From: Actinomycetes bacterium
Lineage (GTDB): Bacteria > Actinomycetota > Acidimicrobiia > Acidimicrobiales > Bog-793
DNA: 34,433 bases
Direction of reading: 5' to 3'
Assembly: GCA_021838945.1 (NCBI GenBank)
Contig: JAKCCH010000026.1
Span: 1 to 34,433 of the forward strand
Position 1 is the first letter of the stretch. Every line of letters starts with the position of its first letter. Shown piece by piece: positions 1 through 7,587 of this stretch. The position numbers were made by a program, and so were the translations under genes. The notes below the pieces were generated by a model. The model made no database searches and was not told where the DNA came from. It was given only the letters and a program-made list of their open reading frames with translations.

Positions 1-61
1 ACGCCTACAGAGACGAGGTCAGAGAGCCGTCTGTCTGAGGCTGGCTTCCTCCACCCGGAGC

Positions 62-74
62 GGGGCACGGCCCC
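62..74 (-). terminator. Small GC hairpin after the aromatic operon
   Basis: GGGGC-ACG-GCCCC forms a perfect 5-bp stem about 40 bp beyond the stop of the MetE-like gene. There is no T-tract on either strand, so it is only a weak terminator candidate. The rest of 1-112 shows no gene. Confidence 0.25.
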
Positions 75-112
75 AAACTACACCATTGCCACTTAACTGA
101 ACGGTATTGGGG

Positions 113-1225
113 CTAGCCCCAGACCTCGGCCGCCGTCTCGACGACGAGGCGGAGCTTGGCCTTCTCGTCCTCGACGGTGAGCTCGTTCCCCTCCACCGTC
201 GAGGAGAAGCCGCACTGCGGAGACAGGCAGATCTGCTCGAGGGGCACGAACGTGCTCGCCTCTTCGATCCGGCGCTTCAGGTCGTCCTTCGACTCGAGCC
301 GCGGCGACTTCGTCGTGACGAGCCCGAGCACCACCATCTTCCCCGGCGGGACGAAGCGGAGCGGCTCGAAGCTCCCTGAGCGGGCGTCGTCGTACTCGAG
401 GAAGAAACCGTCGACGTCGAGCTCGGAGAACAGCGCCTCGGCCACGAAGTCCCAACCGCCCTCGGCCGCCCAGTGGGAACGGAAGTTCCCCCGGCAGGAG
501 TGGGTCGTGACGAACATCCCCTCGGGCCGACCGGAGAGGGCGGCGTTCAGCTGGCTGATGTAGCGCTCGTGCTGATGATCGGGATCACCGCCGATCTCCT
601 TCACGAAGGCCCGCTGCTCGGGGTCGTTCAGGTAGGCCAGGCTCGTGTCGTCGAGCTGCAGATAGGTGCAGCCGAGCTCGCCGAGACGCCGGACCTCCTC
701 GGCGTAGGCGGTCGACAGGTCGTCCCAGAACTCCTCCAGGTCCGGGTAGACCGATGAATCGATGGCTGCCCGGCCGCCCCGGTAATGGACCATCGAGGGC
801 GAGGGGATCGTCAGCTTCGGCGTGGCCGTCTTGACCGTCGACTTGAGGTACGAGAAGGCGTCGCCGAAGATGGTCCTGTCGAGCCTGATCTTGCCGGCGA
901 CCCGGAGCGCCGCAGGGGTGAACGAGATCTCCCCGTCCGCGTTCCTGAACCGCACCGTGATGTGCTCGCTCGAGGACGTGACGCCGCCGAGCTGGTAGAT
1001 GAAGTCCATGTGCCAGGAAGCGCGGCGGAACTCCCCGTCGGTCGCCGACTGGAGACCGATCTCCTCCTGCATGGCGACGGCTTCGGCGATCGCCTCGTCC
1101 TCCACCCCCTTCAGCTCCTCGGCCGGCAGGCGACCCCCTGCGTGCTCGGCACGCGCGTCGAGCAGCCTCTTTGGGCGCAGGAGGCTCCCGACGTGGTCGG
1201 CACGGTACGGCGGAGTGGTGCGCAT
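113..1225 (-). CDS. MetE-like cobalamin-independent methionine synthase family protein (zinc methyltransferase)
   Basis: This 370-aa protein matches the C-terminal catalytic half of MetE, the size of the YxjG/YxjH-type short paralogues. The N-terminus has the family motif DHVGSLLRP (residues 10-18). All four expected zinc ligands are visible: His242 and Cys244 in THSCRGN, Glu277 in FFLEYDD, and Cys338 in LSPQCGF. In the family the zinc activates a thiol, usually homocysteine, to accept a methyl or alkyl group. The start is ATG after a good AAGGAAG ribosome site. It is the last gene of the pobA/importer operon, 14 bp after pobA. A role in methyl recycling during methoxy-aromatic use is an inference; epoxyalkane:coenzyme M transferases share this fold, so the substrate is open. 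Confidence 0.85.
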   Translation of the reverse strand: MRTTPPYRADHVGSLLRPKRLLDARAEHAGGRLPAEELKGVEDEAIAEAVAMQEEIGLQSATDGEFRRASWHMDFIYQLGGVTSSSEHITVRFRNADGEISFTPAALRVAGKIRLDRTIFGDAFSYLKSTVKTATPKLTIPSPSMVHYRGGRAAIDSSVYPDLEEFWDDLSTAYAEEVRRLGELGCTYLQLDDTSLAYLNDPEQRAFVKEIGGDPDHQHERYISQLNAALSGRPEGMFVTTHSCRGNFRSHWAAEGGWDFVAEALFSELDVDGFFLEYDDARSGSFEPLRFVPPGKMVVLGLVTTKSPRLESKDDLKRRIEEASTFVPLEQICLSPQCGFSSTVEGNELTVEDEKAKLRLVVETAAEVWG

Positions 1226-1239
1226 CGTCTCTTCCTTTC

Positions 1240-2412
1240 TCAGTAACCGATCGGCAGGCCTGCGTAATTCTCCGCCAGCCCGGCAGCGCCGGCGACGCTC
1301 GAGGTGACCCAGCCGAGCTGGGACCGCTGCAGCTCTGCCTCGAAGGGATCGCCGCTCGTGTGCAGCATGGTCGTCATCCACCACGAGAAGTGGGTGCAAC
1401 GCCAGACACGGCGCAGCGCACGCTCGGAGTACTCGTCGGCGAGCAGGGTGTCCCCCTTCGTGAAGGCGACGAGCGCTTCGGAGAGGAGCGCCACGTCGGC
1501 GATCGCCAGGTTGAGCCCCTTCGCGCCCGTCGGGGGGACGATGTGCGCGGCATCGCCGGCGAGGAACAGCCGGTGATGCCGCATCGGTGCCATGACGAAG
1601 CTGCGCATCGGCAGCACGCTCTTCTCGGTGATCGGTCCCGCCTCGAGGTGCCAGCCTCCCTCGCCGTCGCCGAGCCGGCGTGCGAGCACCTCCCAGATCT
1701 GGTCGTCGGACCATTCCTCCACCTTCGCCTGCGGACCGACCTGGAGGTAGAGGCGGCTCACCGACTCCGAGCGCATCGAGTGCAGTGCGAAGCCTTCAGG
1801 ACTCCACGAGTAGATGAGCTCGTCTGTTGAGGGTGCGACGTTGGCGAGCACCCCGAGCCAGGAGTAGGGATAGTGCTTCTCCCAGGTCTGGCAAGCCGAA
1901 GACGGGATCGACTCCCGGCTCGGGCCGAACGAACCGTCGCAACCGGCGATGAGATCGGCTTCGATGCGGGTCTCCCGGCCGGCCGGGTCCGTGAAGACGA
2001 CCGAAGGGCTGTCCGACTCGATCCCCTCGAGGCGCGTGCCCGTAGCCTCGTAGAACAAGAGCTGGCCGTCCTCGTCCCTCGCCCGCCCGAAGTCTCTCGT
2101 CAGCTCGGTCTGGCCGTAGATGTAGACCATCTTTCCGACGAGGTCGACGAAGTCGATGTGGTGGCGCTCTCCTGGCCAGTGCAGGTAGATCCCCCGGTGA
2201 GCGAAGCCCTCGGCATGGAGGCGCCGGCCGAGCCCGACCTCGTCGAGGAGGTCCACCGTCGAGGCCTCGAGCAGGCCCGCCCGTATGCGCGCCTCGACGT
2301 AGGCGCGGCTGCGGCACTCGACGACGACGGACTCGACTCCTTCGCGCGCCAAGAGGTGGGAGAGCATGAGCCCTGCCGGCCCGGCCCCGATGATCGCTAC
2401 CTGGGTCCGCAC
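1240..2412 (-). CDS. pobA: 4-hydroxybenzoate 3-monooxygenase
   Basis: FAD-dependent aromatic hydroxylase of 390 aa (the Pseudomonas enzyme has 394). It uses NAD(P)H and O2 to turn 4-hydroxybenzoate into protocatechuate in the cytoplasm. Visible motifs are the Rossmann GAGPAG (9-14), the DG motif GCDGS (157-161) and the GD motif LAGDAAHIVPPTGAKG (284-299). Active-site residues known from the Pseudomonas enzyme align at the same numbers: Tyr201, Ser212, Arg214 and Tyr222, with Tyr383 for Tyr385. The GTG start directly precedes the Rossmann strand and follows GAAGGACAGG. It lies 11 bp after livM in the same operon, which ties the importer to aromatic-acid use. Function is close to certain from the residue match. 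Confidence 0.95.
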   Translation of the reverse strand: MRTQVAIIGAGPAGLMLSHLLAREGVESVVVECRSRAYVEARIRAGLLEASTVDLLDEVGLGRRLHAEGFAHRGIYLHWPGERHHIDFVDLVGKMVYIYGQTELTRDFGRARDEDGQLLFYEATGTRLEGIESDSPSVVFTDPAGRETRIEADLIAGCDGSFGPSRESIPSSACQTWEKHYPYSWLGVLANVAPSTDELIYSWSPEGFALHSMRSESVSRLYLQVGPQAKVEEWSDDQIWEVLARRLGDGEGGWHLEAGPITEKSVLPMRSFVMAPMRHHRLFLAGDAAHIVPPTGAKGLNLAIADVALLSEALVAFTKGDTLLADEYSERALRRVWRCTHFSWWMTTMLHTSGDPFEAELQRSQLGWVTSSVAGAAGLAENYAGLPIGY

Positions 2413-2423
2413 CCCTGTCCTTC

Positions 2424-3560
2424 TCAGCGACCGGAGGGAGTCGGGCCGGAGGGAGTCGGTGCCGTGGGGTGGCGCTTTGCCCGCCGCGCCGGCCCGAAAA
2501 GGAGCCGAGCAAGCCCGCGCCGCTCGGTCACGCCCGGTTCCGCGTGGACGTAGTAGCCGACAGGGAAGAGGTGGATCGGCACCTTCGAGACGAGGGTCCC
2601 CCAGAGCCCCCTGCGCGCCCAGATCGCGATGGCCATGGCGACAGCTCCGAGGATGATGAGGTACCAGGCGTTGTACTGGGCGAGCGTCTGTTGCAGGACG
2701 ATGAATACGATCGAGCCGACGATCGGGCCCTCGATCGTGCCGAGGCCGCCGATCAGGACGGCGAAGATCATGTAGGCCGTCCACTGCACGTTGAAGACGT
2801 TGCCCGGCTGGACGTTCAGCTGGCTGATGGCGATCATCGCACCGGCCCCCGCACAGCCGCCGGCGGCGAGCATGTAGACCATGCGTTTCGCACCGGTGAC
2901 GCGCGAACCGATGCTGCGCGCCCCCACCTCGTTGTCACGCACTGCCGTGAGCACAAGCCCGAGACGGCTCCGCAACAAGAGGTACACCGCGACGATCGCG
3001 AGCACGGCCACGGCGAGGGCTGCCCAGTAGGTGTAGGCGCCGAGCAGGGTCGCCCCGATGTTGCCGAGCCCCGGGAGGGGCGCGCCCGTGCCCCCTCCGA
3101 GCGAGGGGTAACGCAGCACGAGGAGGTAGGCGACGACAGCCAGCACCCACGTGGCGACGGCGAAGTACGCACCGGCCAGCCGGAGGACGAGGAAGGACAC
3201 TGGATAGGCGAGCACGACCGAGACGCCGACGGCGATGAAGATCGCCACGAACGGCTCGATCCCGTGCTGAGCGGCGATGAGGACGGCGTAGGCACCCACC
3301 CCGATGTATGCCTGCTGGCCGACCGAGACGAGCCCTGCGTAGCCCGCCAGCGCGTTCCACATCGTGGCGATCGTCACGAGGATGAAGAAGTTGACGAGGG
3401 TGCTCGTGAGCGACTGGTAGACGACGTACGGCATCACCGCGAGGAGGACCACGAGGACGATGCCGAGCACGCCGGCCCAGGAGGCCGGCCTGCGGGAGCG
3501 GCTCACGACGAAGACCGGCTCGGCTGCGACCCGCTCTGGCCTGAGAGCGAGGTCGCTCAT
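2424..3560 (-). CDS. livM: Branched-chain-type ABC transporter permease, LivM family
   Basis: Inner-membrane permease of 378 aa from the hydrophobic amino-acid uptake (HAAT) family. It has many transmembrane helices and the LivM landmarks NALAGYAGLVSVGQQAYIGV (about 69-88), RSRLGLVLTAVRDNE and AVLIGGLGTIEGP. An extra N-terminal segment of about 30 polar residues precedes the first helix, and a basic Pro/Thr-rich tail follows the last. It pairs with LivH and overlaps it by 4 bp (ATGA), so the two are translationally coupled. Although the family name refers to leucine, HAAT systems also carry urea, amides and aromatic acids. Because pobA follows 11 bp later, an aromatic substrate is inferred. 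Confidence 0.9.
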   Translation of the reverse strand: MSDLALRPERVAAEPVFVVSRSRRPASWAGVLGIVLVVLLAVMPYVVYQSLTSTLVNFFILVTIATMWNALAGYAGLVSVGQQAYIGVGAYAVLIAAQHGIEPFVAIFIAVGVSVVLAYPVSFLVLRLAGAYFAVATWVLAVVAYLLVLRYPSLGGGTGAPLPGLGNIGATLLGAYTYWAALAVAVLAIVAVYLLLRSRLGLVLTAVRDNEVGARSIGSRVTGAKRMVYMLAAGGCAGAGAMIAISQLNVQPGNVFNVQWTAYMIFAVLIGGLGTIEGPIVGSIVFIVLQQTLAQYNAWYLIILGAVAMAIAIWARRGLWGTLVSKVPIHLFPVGYYVHAEPGVTERRGLARLLFGPARRAKRHPTAPTPSGPTPSGR

Positions 3561-4426
3561 GTGACGGCTCGTTTCGGGAAGAACCCGCGCGGCCTGACGG
3601 CCAGCACGAACAGGAAGACGAGATGGGGAAGCATCGAGCCGAGGTTCGGGTCGACCTGGGACCCGAGGGTCGTGGCGACCCCGAGGACGAGGCCGCCGGC
3701 CAAGGTGCCCCAGAGGGATCCGAGCCCGCCGATGACGACCGCCTCGAAGCCGTAGAGCAGGTACGTCGGGCCGGCTGTCGGGCTGACCTGGGTGTACGCG
3801 CCGAGCGCGAGGCCGGCGAAGGCGACCGTGCCGAAGGCGAGAGCGGCGGCGACGGCGAAGAGGTGCCGGTAGTTCGCCCCGACGAGCTCGGCCGCCTCCC
3901 TGTCGTCAGCCACGGCGCGGACGAGCCGGCCCGTCCGCGTCCTCACGAGGAAGAGCTGGAGCGCCACGAGCACGACGATCGCCACCCCGAGGATGACGAG
4001 ATCGAGATACGGCACGGAGATCTGGCTCGAGACCTGCCAGGAGCTCGAGACGAGCGAGCCCACGTTGAGTGAGTAGCTGTTGGCCGTGAAGACCTCCAGC
4101 AGGACGTTCTCGAGCACGATCGACAGGCCGAACGTGACGAGGAGCGTCGTGATCGCCCCCGAGTCGAGGCTCGGCTGGAGCAGGTAGCGCTGCACCAGAT
4201 AGCCACCGATCATGAAGGCGGGCACGACGAGGACGAAGATCCAGAGCGCGGGGATGTGCGAGGCGGGGATGAGGACGACGGCGAGGTAGACGCCCGCCAC
4301 CGCCACGTCTCCGTGCGCCAGGTTGATCACGTCCATCACGCCGAACATGAGCGAGAGACCGCAGGCGAACAGAGCGAAGAGGCCTCCGAGGAGGATCCCC
4401 TGGATGATGTCGTTCAGGATGGTCAC
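3557..4426 (-). CDS. livH: Branched-chain-type ABC transporter permease, LivH family
   Basis: Second permease subunit, 289 aa, nearly all hydrophobic. LivH landmarks are GLSLMFGVMDVINLAHGD near the N-terminus (about 23-40), the cytoplasmic coupling loop RTGRLVRAVADDREAAELVG, and GFEAVVIGGLGSLWGT. It starts at GTG, overlapping the livF stop as GTGA, behind a GGGGGAGG ribosome site. It forms the membrane channel with LivM and receives energy from LivF and LivG. No inactivating change is visible. Confidence 0.9.
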   Translation of the reverse strand: MTILNDIIQGILLGGLFALFACGLSLMFGVMDVINLAHGDVAVAGVYLAVVLIPASHIPALWIFVLVVPAFMIGGYLVQRYLLQPSLDSGAITTLLVTFGLSIVLENVLLEVFTANSYSLNVGSLVSSSWQVSSQISVPYLDLVILGVAIVVLVALQLFLVRTRTGRLVRAVADDREAAELVGANYRHLFAVAAALAFGTVAFAGLALGAYTQVSPTAGPTYLLYGFEAVVIGGLGSLWGTLAGGLVLGVATTLGSQVDPNLGSMLPHLVFLFVLAVRPRGFFPKRAVT

Positions 4427-5157
4427 TGGGCCTCCCCCACACTGGCGGCCGCCCGCCCGGTCCCGAAGTAGGCGGCCTCGATCTCGGACATGGAGAGCTC
4501 GCTGGGTCTCCCGGAGAGTCTCTGGCGTCCCTCGAGCAGGCAGTGGACGCGGGCCGCGACCGAAAGGGCCTGCGCGACGTCCTGCTCGACGAGGAGGACG
4601 CCGAGACCGGCGGAGACGAGCTCGGGGAGCACGGCATAGATGCGACCGAGAGCGATCGGAGAGAGGCCGAGCGAGAGCTCGTCAAGGAGGAGGAGGCGCG
4701 GGTTCGACATGAGCGCCCGCCCGATCGCGACCGCCTGCTGCTCGCCGCCGGAGAGCTGCCACGCCTGCTGGCGGCGGCGCTCGCCGATCCATGGGAACAG
4801 CTCGACGACTTTGTCGACCGTCCACGGGCCGCGCCGGCGCGAGTAGGCGCCGGCGATGAGGTTGTCCTCCACACTGAGCGAGCCGAACATGTGCCGTCCC
4901 TCGGGCACGAGGGCGATGCCGGCAGCCACCCGGGCGTGAACCGGGAGCCCGGTCACGTCCCTGCCGTCGAAGTGGATCGTGCCCCGCGAGGGGGTGTGCA
5001 GGCCGGCGATCGTGCGGAGGAGAGTCGACTTACCGGCTCCGTTCGCGCCGATCATGGCAACGATCTCGCCTGCCGTCACGGTGAGGTCGACGGACCGGAC
5101 GGCCTCGAGCTGGCCGTGGTGGACCGACAGGTCGCTGACTTCGAGGAGGGCGCTCAT
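4423..5157 (-). CDS. livF: Branched-chain-type ABC transporter ATPase, LivF family
   Basis: ATP-binding subunit of 244 aa. Walker A is GANGAGKST (about 37-45), the signature is LSGGEQQAVAIGRAL, and Walker B is LLLLDELSLGLSP with the catalytic Glu after Asp. The stretch LVPEGRHMFGSLSVEDNL is diagnostic of LivF. The reading frame stays open upstream, but the ATG chosen here overlaps the livG stop as ATGA and gives the standard N-terminus. Together with the degenerate LivG it should form an ATPase heterodimer. The intact signature here may compensate for the altered one in LivG. Confidence 0.9.
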   Translation of the reverse strand: MSALLEVSDLSVHHGQLEAVRSVDLTVTAGEIVAMIGANGAGKSTLLRTIAGLHTPSRGTIHFDGRDVTGLPVHARVAAGIALVPEGRHMFGSLSVEDNLIAGAYSRRRGPWTVDKVVELFPWIGERRRQQAWQLSGGEQQAVAIGRALMSNPRLLLLDELSLGLSPIALGRIYAVLPELVSAGLGVLLVEQDVAQALSVAARVHCLLEGRQRLSGRPSELSMSEIEAAYFGTGRAAASVGEAQ

Positions 5158-6053
5158 CGCCTCGCCGCGGCCGCCTGGCCCGCTTGGCCGATGTCGCCGA
5201 TCTCCTCGTTCTCGCCCGGCCTGCCCCGCCCTCCGACGTGCCCGGAGAGCTCCATCTCGCTCCCGAGGTAGATCTCCTTCACCCTCGGATCGGCCATCAC
5301 CGAAGCCGGGGCGCCGTCGGCGAGGACGTGGCCACGGTCCAGGCAGACGAGCCGGTCGACGGTCGCAAGAAGGGTCCGTACGACGTGCTCGACCCACACG
5401 ATGGCGAGCTCGCCTTCGCCGGTGCTGGCGGCATCGACGATGCCGATGAGCTCGTCCACCTCCGGGTCCGTCAGGCCGGCCGCCACCTCGTCGAGAAGGA
5501 GGAGGACCGGCCGGGTGGCGAGGGCGCGGGCGAGCTCGAGCCTCTTGCGCTGCAGGAGACCGAGTGCTCCGGCGGGCTGGTTCGCGAGGCGGGCGAGTCC
5601 GGTCTCCTCCAGGATGGCGAACGCGTGCCCGTGCGCCGCCCTCTTCTCGAGTCCGGCGCCGGCCTGGGCGGCGAGCAGCACGTTCTCGAAGACGGTCATC
5701 TTCTCGAAGGGCCGCGGCACCTGGTACGTCCGCCCGATCCCGAGCCGGCAGCGCTTGGCGGCGTCGAGCTTTCCGATCGGGTGGCCGTCGAAGCTCACCT
5801 GGCCGGCGTCTGGCTCGAGGTCACCCGAGATGAGGCCGAAGAGGCTCGTCTTGCCGGCGCCGTTCGGCCCGATCACCCCGAGCCTCTCGCCCCGTGCGAC
5901 GGACAGGCTCAGGTCGTCGGCTACGGCGACGCGGCCGAAGCGCTTGGTGATACCCGACAGCTCGAGGATCGGGCTCTTCCCGGACACGGCCTGAGCGCCG
6001 CCGACCGAGCCGACGGAATTGTCGGTGGTGCGGTCGGCGCCCAGGTTCTGCAT
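5154..6053 (-). CDS. livG: Branched-chain-type ABC transporter ATPase, LivG family, with altered signature motif
   Basis: ATP-binding subunit of 299 aa with Walker A GPNGAGKTS, the LivG landmark RTYQVPRPFEKMTVFENVL, and Walker B LLLLDEVAAGL. The ABC signature is unusual: where LSYGQ or LSGGQ is expected the protein has LGLLQRKRLELARAL, so the Ser and Gly that contact ATP are missing. It carries about 28 extra residues before the first strand and a polar Gly/Arg/Glu-rich tail of about 35 residues. The start ATG follows AGGAAG and lies 6 bp after the stop of the substrate-binding protein gene. It is probably functional, given the intact Walker motifs and operon context. Confidence 0.88.
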   Translation of the reverse strand: MQNLGADRTTDNSVGSVGGAQAVSGKSPILELSGITKRFGRVAVADDLSLSVARGERLGVIGPNGAGKTSLFGLISGDLEPDAGQVSFDGHPIGKLDAAKRCRLGIGRTYQVPRPFEKMTVFENVLLAAQAGAGLEKRAAHGHAFAILEETGLARLANQPAGALGLLQRKRLELARALATRPVLLLLDEVAAGLTDPEVDELIGIVDAASTGEGELAIVWVEHVVRTLLATVDRLVCLDRGHVLADGAPASVMADPRVKEIYLGSEMELSGHVGGRGRPGENEEIGDIGQAGQAAAARR

Positions 6054-6059
6054 CGCTTC

Positions 6060-7451
6060 CTAGGCGTTCGTCGGATCGAGCGTGGCGTTCACCGGGATGT
6101 TCTTGTTGAGGCTGTTGTCGACGACGTACATCGCGTAGTGGAAGTCGGTGAACTTGCCGGAGCGGCCCGGCTTCCACTGAACCCCGACCGGCTCGATGAT
6201 CCCGACGCCCGGCGCCGGCCCCTTGCCGAAGTTGATCGGGCCGCAGATGCCCTCGTAGTCGACCTTGAACAGCTTGTCGGCCACGTCCTGACGGTCGTGC
6301 GGATCGCTCGCGAGCGAGAAGACCTCTTTCGCGACCTCGAAGAGCGAGTAGGTCGAGCCGATCGCCTGGGTCCACTGCTGCCCCGTCGCCGACTGGTAGT
6401 CCTCGGTCAAGCTCGACGCCGATTGGCCGTCGAGGGAGGACTTGTAGGGCACGAACGGGCTCCACCAGGAGTCGGTGGCGATGTTGTTCACGAGCGAGCC
6501 GAGCGCGACGACGTCCGGCGGGAACAGCAGCACCTTTGCGACCGTCGCCAGCTTGGGCTTGTAGCCCTCCTGGGAAGCCTGCTTCCAGAACGTGTTGAAG
6601 TCCGGTGGGAGCGGGCAGTTCATGTAGATCTCGCAGTTCTTCTGCTTGAAGAGCGAGATCATCGACGTGTAGTCGGTCGTGCCGTCGGTGTACGCGCCGC
6701 CGTCGACCGGGGTGTAGTGGATGCTCCTGATGATCCCCGGCCAGGCCGCCCTGAAGGCATTGCCGTCGGCATCGTTCGGGAACATCTCGGCCACGACGCC
6801 GTCATTGCTGATGCGCCTCCACATCGGGATGAAGCAGCCGGCGAATTCGGGCACGCCAAAGAAGAACATGGAGTTGTACTTGAACGTCGTCGTCGGCTTG
6901 AGCGGGTCGCCCCCGAGGCCCGCGTACCACGACTCCCAGGGCACGACCGTTGCGATGCAGGGCACGCCTTCGGACTCGCAGGCACCGGCGACCGGGTTCG
7001 TCGTCTCGGGAGCCGAGCTCGTGACGACCATGTCGACGTGCTGGTTGAGGATCAGCTGCTTGGCAACCTCCGAGGCCCGGTTCGGGTCGGACTGGCTGTC
7101 CACCTCGATGATCTTCACCTTGTAGGTCTTGTTGCCGATTCTGAAGCCGTTCTTGTACGCGCTCGTCTGCCGGATCTTGCCGAGCACGAAGTTGTCCGGG
7201 GTGGCGAACTCGGCAAGTGCCCCGGTCTGCGGGCTCACGTAGCCGATGACGATCTCCTTCGTGTTCGCCCCGCCCGCTCCTTTGAGACCGCTCGACCCGC
7301 AGGCGGCGAGCAGGCCGCCTCCTGCGACGGCGAACGCGCCCGCGCCGGTCGCCTTCAGGAAGTCCCGGCGGGACAGGGCACTCCGGGCCTCTGCAGCCAG
7401 TCCAGCCGGCTTGTCGGTCAGCCCTGTCGAAGACTCATCCTTGGTACTCAC
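6060..7451 (-). CDS. ABC transporter substrate-binding protein, Tat-exported lipoprotein
   Basis: A periplasmic-binding-fold type I protein of 463 aa that captures substrate outside the membrane for LivGFHM. The N-terminus is a twin-arginine signal, SRRDFLKATGAGAFAVAGGG, ending in the lipobox LLAAC-G, so it should be exported folded and lipid-anchored. The mature part begins KEIVIGYVSPQTGALAEF, the usual first strand of HAAT binding proteins, and includes KIIEVDSQSDPNRASEVAKQ. The GTG start follows GGGGAGGGGGAACA; a longer in-frame start 22 codons upstream lacks such a site and would put the twin arginines too deep. It is the first gene of the importer-pobA-metE operon. The substrate cannot be read from the sequence; an aromatic acid is inferred from pobA and pca neighbours. 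Confidence 0.9.
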   Translation of the reverse strand: MSTKDESSTGLTDKPAGLAAEARSALSRRDFLKATGAGAFAVAGGGLLAACGSSGLKGAGGANTKEIVIGYVSPQTGALAEFATPDNFVLGKIRQTSAYKNGFRIGNKTYKVKIIEVDSQSDPNRASEVAKQLILNQHVDMVVTSSAPETTNPVAGACESEGVPCIATVVPWESWYAGLGGDPLKPTTTFKYNSMFFFGVPEFAGCFIPMWRRISNDGVVAEMFPNDADGNAFRAAWPGIIRSIHYTPVDGGAYTDGTTDYTSMISLFKQKNCEIYMNCPLPPDFNTFWKQASQEGYKPKLATVAKVLLFPPDVVALGSLVNNIATDSWWSPFVPYKSSLDGQSASSLTEDYQSATGQQWTQAIGSTYSLFEVAKEVFSLASDPHDRQDVADKLFKVDYEGICGPINFGKGPAPGVGIIEPVGVQWKPGRSGKFTDFHYAMYVVDNSLNKNIPVNATLDPTNA

Positions 7452-7587
7452 TGTTCCCCCTCCCCTGTGCCGGGGCCGGTCCTTTGACGGAGATCCTGAA
7501 CTGCAACATGTTCGCATAGCGCACTACCATTCAACTGTCGAACACTCTACAAGAAGAGTCTGACGCAGAAAAGGCTGCCGTGCCGCG
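7452..7587 (-). promoter_or_regulatory. Upstream region of the importer-pobA operon
   Basis: This 136-bp gap between pcaL and the binding-protein gene is more AT-rich than its flanks and should hold the operon promoter. It contains two TGTTCG motifs in opposite orientation (7509-7514 forward, 7539-7544 reverse) and an AACATGTT palindrome (7505-7512). The same TGTTCG hexamer recurs twice between pcaI and pcaJ. A 17-mer at 7540-7556 matches 34248-34264 at 14 positions. No regulator gene lies next to it. An IclR-type regulator would be usual for pca/pob genes, but that is inference. Confidence 0.45.

Noticed and set aside
113-1225. MetE-like gene considered as epoxyalkane:coenzyme M transferase
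   Set aside because: The fold and zinc ligands are shared, but no coenzyme M synthesis or alkene oxidation genes are nearby, so the narrower name is not justified.
2469-3755. A 428-codon plus-strand open frame opposite livM
   Set aside because: Its translation is a run of Asp, Glu, Arg and His typical of antisense to membrane-protein codons; livM is clear.
5184-7487. A 767-codon plus-strand open frame across the livG and binding-protein genes
   Set aside because: It is the antisense shadow of well-recognised ABC transporter genes in GC-rich DNA, and its translation is rich in Arg, Glu, Asp and Val with no known domain.
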